From NCBI GenBank assembly GCA_951799445.1, contig OX637292.1, positions 1,491,296-1,555,295 on the forward strand: a stretch of DNA of 64,000 nucleotides. The letters run 5' to 3'. Position 1 is the stretch's first letter. Every line of letters begins with the position of its first letter. The notes beneath the pieces are model-generated. The model did no database searches. It was given only the letters and a program-made list of their open reading frames with translations, and was not told the DNA's origin. Positions 57,243 to 64,000 of this stretch are shown here, piece after piece. This DNA is from Pseudisothecium myosuroides. Its lineage: Eukaryota; Streptophyta; Bryopsida; Hypnales; Lembophyllaceae. A program made the translations under genes and the position numbers.

Positions 57243-60139
57243 ATGAATCCCGAGTAGTAAGCGTTCTTTCTCTTGCCCTCGCTCTTCCTGTCTTCCGCTG
57301 TCTTGGTTCTGGTTTGGCCTACCCTCGCGCCTTTGGGGAAATGAAACCCTTGGCTTCTTTGGCTGGCGGACAGCCCTACAGTTTGGTCTGTAGATACCGA
57401 TCGACCGGGCGGTATTTCGCTCTCTTGTAACCCCCTCGCGCACCCGGGGCGCCTGTTGCGGGTCTTGTCTGATGAGGTGTGGCGGTGCGTCCCCGTCCGT
57501 GACCGTGGCTGTCGAAGGCCGAGCGTGCACGGGTTTTCGCAAGACGCCGTCTCACGCATCGGTCGCGGTCAGGTTCCGCCAGCACCATGGACGCTTAAGA
57601 CTAGGGCTTTCGTGAGCCGGTGATTCGGTATCTCAAAGTGGACACCTTCGAATTCTCCATTTGCCCCTGTCCATCTTCGCGGAGGGACTCCAATTAGTGT
57701 GTGCCATCATCGTCATTCGTCTCGAGCGCAGTGTATCGATTTATTTCGTTTGCGCGGATGGCCACGTCGAGGTGTACGGAAGATGTGTCTCATTAGGTCT
57801 GTTGCTGGGAGCTGGATTTCGGACATGGTTAATATACCGTTGGAGGTGGATGCACGTTTAGCCGGTGCTTTGGTCATCATCAGCCTTGGAGGGCCGATGA
57901 GCTCCGCAGTCTGATGCTTCGAAACCCTGGGTGTCGATCCTGCTTCTCGCATTTGAGCGTCTTGCCTTCTGGCCGGTGCTTTATTATTTCCCTTCTGAGT
58001 TTGTATCGAAGATTTCTGGAAGACGAACGTGCTGGAGCGATTCGCTTTGCAAGTCTATTACTTCTCCATCAGAAGTGGGGTTGTGTCTGATGCATTCCAG
58101 AATTTCCTTTATTTTTGCAGCGATTACCTTTTCAAGCTCTTGCTGATCGGAGATTCGGGTGTTGGAAAGAGTTGCCTCCTCCTGCGATTTGCGGTATGTT
58201 TCATGTCCCGGCTTCACTCTCCGTCTAAATGATTTGTCACGGCAGATGTTCTGTATTCTGAGTTTGATGGCCACCCGTTGGAGGTGACACGAACCCTGAT
58301 TCACCAGCCGTGATTCATGATCGGGATCATAATTTCGTGGTGATGTTTGTACAGGATGACTCGTACTTGGAGAGCTATATCAGCACAATTGGAGTTGATT
58401 TCGTGAGTTACGATGACTTCCTTCATTTCTGTCACATTATACGTATGCTGAGAGCTTACTTTCTCTGGCGATGTTGTCAGCTGATTGAGAGATCGTTGAT
58501 CACAGTATCTTGTGCATCAAGCAATAAGCCCACGAGTGTTGCACAAAAGTCGGGCGCCTTGCCCCAGAAGTAGGCGGCTTGAAGTGCATTTCCGAATTAC
58601 TTTTTGGAATCTCCCTTTCTTGGTCCGATCACTCTACATTTGTTGGCGATTGTGATTACTTGGTCACACTTATATGTATAAACAGTTTGAAGGATTTTGG
58701 ATGCTTTTTCTTATGACAGAAAATCCGTACTGTGGAGTTGGACGGGAAGACCATCAAGCTGCAGATTGTGAGTGACTTTCCACGTGTTGTAGATATCTCA
58801 AGATATGCTGGTGTGCGTTTGAAGGGTTTTTTTGGTGGCAGAGTTTCCATATTTTCCGAATGAGCTGGGCTGTTGACTGGGTCTGGTTTGTGGACGTGCA
58901 GTGGGATACCGCTGGTCAAGAAAGGTTCAGGACAATCACAAGCAGCTACTACCGTGGTGCCCATGGAATCATTGTAAGTGGCGTGTTCAAGTTTGCCGTG
59001 GGGAGCTGGTGCTAACATTTGGGGTCCTGTGCGTACATGGGAAACTTCACCCCCCACCCACCCACGATGGCTATAGTTCGTACCTCCCAGAAGGGATTTA
59101 GATTGCACTAGGTTTTTATACCAGAGAAACTGTCATCCCGTTCGGCACTGTTTTAAACGGACAACGTACAAAACTGTCGGTCGCACTGATTCCCAATCAT
59201 ATTCCATTGTGTGACGCGAAGGGTCTCTTCAGGGTGTAGGAGCTTATACTTGAAAGGGATCAGCGAGTTTCATGTTTTGGTGTTTCCATGTAGATGACTT
59301 AAAAGGAAGATCCTTGTTGTCACCGTGCAGGTTGTGTACGATGTTACAGACCAGGAGAGCTTCAACAATGTGAAGCAGTGGTTGAACGAGATTGACCGTT
59401 ATGCCAGTGAGAATGTGAACAAGCTGCTCGTTGGCAACAAATCCGATCTTGCGTCCAAGAAGGTGGTTGACTATGCGACCGCGAAGGTGCGTGGATGTTC
59501 ATACTTTCTTTTTCAGCGGTGTACTCGATCTGCGCTCGCCTCCTGTTTAGTGTTTTTTGGTCTGTACTGGGTCCCATTTGAATGGCAACAAAATGCTCGT
59601 TCTTTGTGCCAGGCCTTTGCCGACGAGATCGGAATTCCTTTCTTGGAGACGAGCGCAAAGAATGCTACGAACGTGGAACAGGCTTTCATGACGATGGCTG
59701 CTGAGATAAAAAACAGGTGAGTGCATTGCAGATGACGTGGATGTTGTCGCGGATATGGTTTTGGCTGCGTGCTGTGCCCGGGTTTGCTGTAATTCGCGTT
59801 TCTTGGCCTGCCCTTTTGAGTTTAGTTATGCAACAGGGTCCTCAAGCATCTGAGGTGCTCATTGACCATCATCTCATTATAAATGTCCGAAATGCCTGCC
59901 CGTTGATGAGCTTTTAGTTTTGCAAGCATCATCCTGGATCAGATGCGCGTTGTTGTCGTGAAGGGTACAAATATTCGCGATACAGTGTTATGATCAAGAG
60001 TGAGGGTTGTATCTGATTTAGTGGTGTTTTGGTCACTTGTAGGATGGCCAGTCAGCCTGCTTTGAGCAGCACCAGCAAACCAAACAATGTTCAGTTGCGT
60101 GGACAAACGATCCCCCAGAAAAGCGGCTGTTGTTCGTAG
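57243..60139 (+). CDS. Rab GTPase, RabD/Rab1 class, 203 aa, eight exons
   Basis: Exons: 57243-57256, 58121-58193, 58355-58402, 58720-58767, 58902-58973, 59331-59486, 59613-59716 and 60043-60139. All seven introns are GT-AG, and the joined frame is 612 nt with a TAG stop. The protein starts [20 protein letters not shown] and has every G motif: P-loop GDSGVGKS 15-22, switch I Thr40 in STIGVDF, WDTAGQE 62-68 with Gln67, NKSD 121-124 and TSAK 150-153. Two Cys near the C-terminus (GCCS) are the geranylgeranylation site. Length and motifs match plant RabD2/Rab1 proteins, which drive ER-to-Golgi vesicle transport on the cytosolic face of membranes. The first intron interrupts codon 5, as I recall for angiosperm RabD2 genes. 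No defect seen, so it is probably functional. The exact paralogue cannot be named, so no symbol is given. Confidence 0.96.
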
Positions 60140-61127
60140 ACCACTTTACTCTGGCATTGAGTAGACGCTACAGTGCCTTGTTATATGGGGCATTGTGCAT
60201 CTGCATGCACCTCTGTGGCGTTCCTTGGAAGCCTCGTGTAGTTGGCCGATTTATTGTTTGATGGCAGGTTGGCCTGGAGATCCTGGGACGGTTCTTCCTC
60301 TGTGCATGGAACAGGAGCATTGTCTTTTTTCTCTGTATCTCTTCATTTGCAAGACTAGTTGAAACATTTCAGGTGATAGGTCTCTGCCTTGATAAGGGTG
60401 GATAATTTGAAGGGTTCACATGTAGGTAGACACATCCATTTGTGTGTCCATACTACTGTAAGTGGGACATGGTAGCCAGGGTGTATGTGGGATTCTTAAG
60501 TTGTAAACCATGCTTAGGCTTGTGCTGTCTGGAAAGGAAAAAGCTTGCCATTCGTCCCGGCAGTGCAATTAAATACCATCAATTCACCGCTTTCGTCATT
60601 CCTTCATGTCGATACCATTTGGCTTTCTGATGAATGAGCGACTGGCTGGATGGAGTTTTTCTTCAGTGTCCTGTTTTTTTTGCGGGTTTGTCCCATTTTT
60701 CGATGTTTCCGGCATTGACATGCGTTGTGAATCCCGGCAGCCGGTCTCTGTGTCAAGTTCCATCACTTCGCTGGTCAGCCGATTCTGTCCAACCGCCGCG
60801 TTTTGTGAAGACAGGTAGGAAGGTCATTGTGGACCATTTTGTCACTGCGCATGATTCCACTTACTGGATTCAGAAAAAAATTCTGCAAATGAACGGCAAA
60901 TCGAGGACTATTTCACATGGATTCCAGACAACTCACTTTTGGAAAAAAAAAGAACCATTGTAGGTGGTCACAACAAAATCACATACAGTAGCACTCCAAT
61001 TTCACTTTGTACAATTTCTAGTACATTAGGAGGCAAGAAGAAATTTGGATCCTTGACTTGGGTCCTCAATTAGGCTAGAGCAACCTAGTTCATGATGGGA
61101 TTGGTTACCTTTGTGTGTATTCAAATG
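60140..61127. other. 3' flank of the Rab gene
   Basis: Probably includes the 3' UTR. I saw no clear AATAAA signal. The small frames at 60442-60630, 60606-60818 and 60634-60963 overlap each other and have no recognisable domain. Confidence 0.4.
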
Positions 61128-61255
61128 TGACCAATTTGGCCTTAAATTGTACTTGTGGAATGTTTCCAATTTTAAATTTAGCATGTAATGTTGACCAATT
61201 TGACCTTGAGTTATACTCTTGGAATGTCTCTAATTTTACATTTAGCACGTATTGC
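61128..61255. repeat. 64-bp tandem duplication
   Basis: TGACCAATTTGGCCTTAAAT at 61128 recurs at 61192 as TGACCAATTTGACCTTGAGT, and both units end near TTTAGCA.GTA. Two diverged units. Confidence 0.7.
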
Positions 61256-62911
61256 TTGTAAACAATCAAACAAAGTATGTGTGAGTGGCTCTTGTCTATT
61301 TGGCATTGTTTAGCACTTGCCAACTCTTTGAGTAAGGTCCTATTCAAACTTCTTCACATGCAGCTCCTCTCAATGCAAAAGCCTCTTTTGCTTCACTAGA
61401 GAGCTTGTAAAGTTTGAAAGTCATTTGTTTTCATTGTATAATCATTTTTTTTATAATGAAAATTCATAGCAATTACAAATATTCTCCAAAACATAAATTT
61501 TCACATGAAGTTTGTTATTTTCAATTATCTTCAAGTAAAAATTTAAACCCTAATGATATTTTTGATTCTATTTATACACTACAAAAAGGAACATATCCTT
61601 TCTTACCAGCCCTACATCACTATGTAGTCAAGTATTGATTCCAATAATCACATTTTGGTAACTTGACTTTCTAGTCATACATTGTCAAGACTTGAAGACA
61701 AGACTATTAGACTAGACTTCAACGGAAACGCTACTGAGAACTAAGTCCCTAACTCCCCCTAATATTGCAACTAGTCAATATAGACTAGTTGACTACGGAC
61801 AATGGTGACATTCAGGTTCTGGTTAGGATTCCATTATCATTATTATATTACTATTCATAATTTTTTTTTGGTGGACATTGTCTATATCTTCCTATGTTTT
61901 GCCTTTTTGATTGTGCGTTACGTGGCCCACTTGTAACGTCCTTCTTTTTACGTCCCTCTTTTTTGTGGTTTTAATATAGATTTATATAAATAGGATTCTA
62001 AAATCTTCTCCACTTTTTCTTTATATCATCATTGTTTTCCTCACCAATTCATTTTTTTTTAAAAGATTTCAAATTTTGTTTCCTTTGAGCCTTCCAAATG
62101 ATTTTACATCTAGAGAAGAACTAGGTTGACTAGGCATTTCAATTCCTTTGCGGTTTTATTATACTTTCAAACAAGTAGGATCTACATATCATCTTCACTT
62201 AGTTTTCTTTCTTATCATAATTTTTTTCCTAACCAATTTCTTTTTTTTTCTTCTAGGCCCTCCAATCGAACTCAAATGTTGAAAGGATTTAGATTGACTT
62301 GGCATTTTCTTTGTAAACAATTTAATACAATCTTAAATTAGTGGGGTCCCAATATTGTTTTGATTTTTTCTTACTATTATAATTTTTTTCCTCACTAGTT
62401 ATTCTTTTTTGTACATGCTATAAAATTTAGCCTATGCTATAATTATTTTGATATCTATATCTATATATACATATGTTTTTAGTTTATCACAATACAAAGA
62501 AAATATGTCATTTTTTACCAAGGTCTTATTACCACTTAGTTATATTAAATTATTTTTTAATCCCATGAGGACCTAGCATTCAAATTTTGGCCAATGAATG
62601 AATGCAATTTTTTTCCAAAGACCCATATATTAATAAGTTGAATATTTCATCTATATGAATATTTTTGAATTCTTGTTTAATAAAGTCTTCTAATATTTGT
62701 TTGTTATAGGTCTTCAAAATTCTTCTCAAAAAATATATTTCTATATTTTAAACTTTAAAGAGCATGACTTGTGCTCTTCATGACTTGTAAACTTTATGAC
62801 TTGTACTCTTCAAATATTATTTTTTCTTCTGAAATCTAAAGTATTGGTCTACACCCACATTGAGCTTTTGCATTTTGGGAGAAAATATTTATAAAGTAAG
62901 AAAAAATAAGT
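61256..62911. other. AT-rich non-coding DNA
   Basis: No gene recognised. Between about 62040 and 62400 two imperfect copies of roughly 190 bp share CCAATT.(A/T)TTTTTTTT, GCC(C)TCCAA and TTGACT.GGCATTT. Confidence 0.45.
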
Positions 62912-64000
62912 TTAACCCCTAAAATTCTTTCATATTTAGAGGCCCAAAATTGCTTCAAAATACTCGTTCTCAAAGCAAGATCAAAATCTTCATCAATATT
63001 TATTTTTTAACTAATCCAATTGTAAGATCCTTTAGTTTACTTGTTCAAGTACATTGTCCCAAAATTTTAGAGTGAATATCCCACCAATTTTAAGTTCAAA
63101 TGTACCAAAACTTCAAAATGTAGTTTTTTATAGCCCTTCCAAAATGTGAAGTTGTCTTTCAACATTTTTAGAAAAAAAAAAATATCCTATAACTTGTACA
63201 TTTGCCAATATATTGGAAAATGGGTTGAAAACATATGTACAATATTTTAACCAAAAAAACTTTCATATTCATTTTTTTTAAAATTATAAAGTGGAAGGTA
63301 TTACTAATTAAAAGATAAAACTAATATGCTAAATTTTTTTGGAAGAATTTGAGAATTGTTAGTCCAATGGTGAGAATGTTTCAAGAAACGATTAAGATCC
63401 TTTATTTTTATTTTTATTAGAAAATTTTCAAAATTGAGAGCAAAAAATGACTTTATATCTTTTTTCTACCTTTATTGCCCACAAAATAAAAATCCTCATA
63501 ACTTTTACCTCATTATTTGGAATTGAATGGTTCAAATCTTTTTGAATAGGTATCAATCTATATAATCCACAAAAAATAATTAATAGTTTTTTGGAATACG
63601 TTTTTTGCTGCCTTGTTTGACATTGAATTTATAAAAAAACTTCTAATTTTTGCAATATTTATCAAAATGACATGAAACAAAGTTGTAGAATTTCTAGTTG
63701 AATTGGATTATTGTTGGTATTTTAGTTGTGCTTTTATCCTATTTTGACAAGCTAGTTGTTAGTTTTGTTGTCCAATTTGGTAATTTTGGGTGTTATTTTA
63801 CCAATTTGGAGGTAGTTGTCATAGTCTTCAAAAATCCCAAAGGATGTGAGGTGACTGTGGTGCCAAATGAGATTTTAGCTTGTTCAAGTTGGAAGCCAGT
63901 TGGCTAGCTAGAATGCAATTCCAATTTGGTAGTTATCTTTTGTGGTGGATGGATCAATTAAGTGGAGGTTGTTCAACCGCTTGTTTGATCCCTATTAGGT
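62912..64000. mobile_element. Possible TTAA-family element, left end only
   Basis: TTAACCCCTAAAATTC at 62912 matches the family terminus, followed by family-like interior (TTGTAAGATCCTTTAGTTTAC, AAAATTTTAGAG). No right end is visible before the window ends; similarity fades after about 63650. Confidence 0.4.

Noticed and set aside
56960..57588. Overlapping ORFs of 86-171 codons on both strands at the Rab 5' end
   Set aside because: They arise from the GC/CT-rich leader and first intron, overlap each other, and have no recognisable domain.
63698..63907. 69-codon ORF near the window end
   Set aside because: Low-complexity hydrophobic translation in AT-rich DNA with no family features.

Overview
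The window looks like nuclear DNA of a land plant. The one gene that appears functional is an eight-exon Rab GTPase of the plant RabD/Rab1 class. Fragments of a plant-type NADPH oxidase (RBOH) and a mitochondrial gamma carbonic anhydrase are also present, together with Ty1/copia LTR retrotransposons, Stowaway-type MITEs and AT-rich non-coding DNA. A decayed reverse transcriptase resembling Penelope-like elements hints at a non-flowering plant (lycophyte, bryophyte or fern). That placement is inference; the sequence does not fix the species.

Layout. Positions 1-38553 are almost two copies of a 19,867-bp tandem unit (1-19867, and 19868-38553 where the second copy is cut off). I found only 11 single-base differences over 18.7 kb. 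The unit holds no intact gene. It carries, in order: a Tc1/mariner transposase remnant, a decayed minus-strand copia, a 6-kb AT-rich block of small DNA transposons (TTAA-flanked piggyBac-like elements of about 920 bp, fold-back elements, a Stowaway hairpin), a possible zinc-ribbon ORF fragment, a copia RT fragment fused in frame to the Penelope-like RT remnant, and a degenerate ABAB array of units of about 1.4 kb with CT microsatellites.

At 38554 the tandem unit stops exactly at an LTR edge. Positions 38554-48792 hold two related copia elements head to head. The minus-strand copy (38554-44174) has both LTRs, but its gag-pol carries two frameshifts. The plus-strand copy (44175-48792) has an uninterrupted 1333-codon gag-pol and a 3' LTR, but no 5' LTR or primer site. 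The minus copy has a primer-binding site matching the anticodon arm of initiator tRNA-Met, as in Drosophila copia. Both leaders carry a 60-bp minisatellite (10 versus 4 units).

Immediately to the right, two exons of a broken RBOH gene begin at the LTR edge. Next come a 720-bp Stowaway-like element, two exons of a broken gamma carbonic anhydrase on the minus strand, a 322-bp tandem duplication and another TTAA element. The RabD gene follows (57243-60139), probably acting in ER-to-Golgi traffic. The last 4 kb are AT-rich, with no gene I can recognise.

Apart from the Rab gene, no set of genes works together as a pathway. The interest lies in the mobile-element biology and the recent large duplication.
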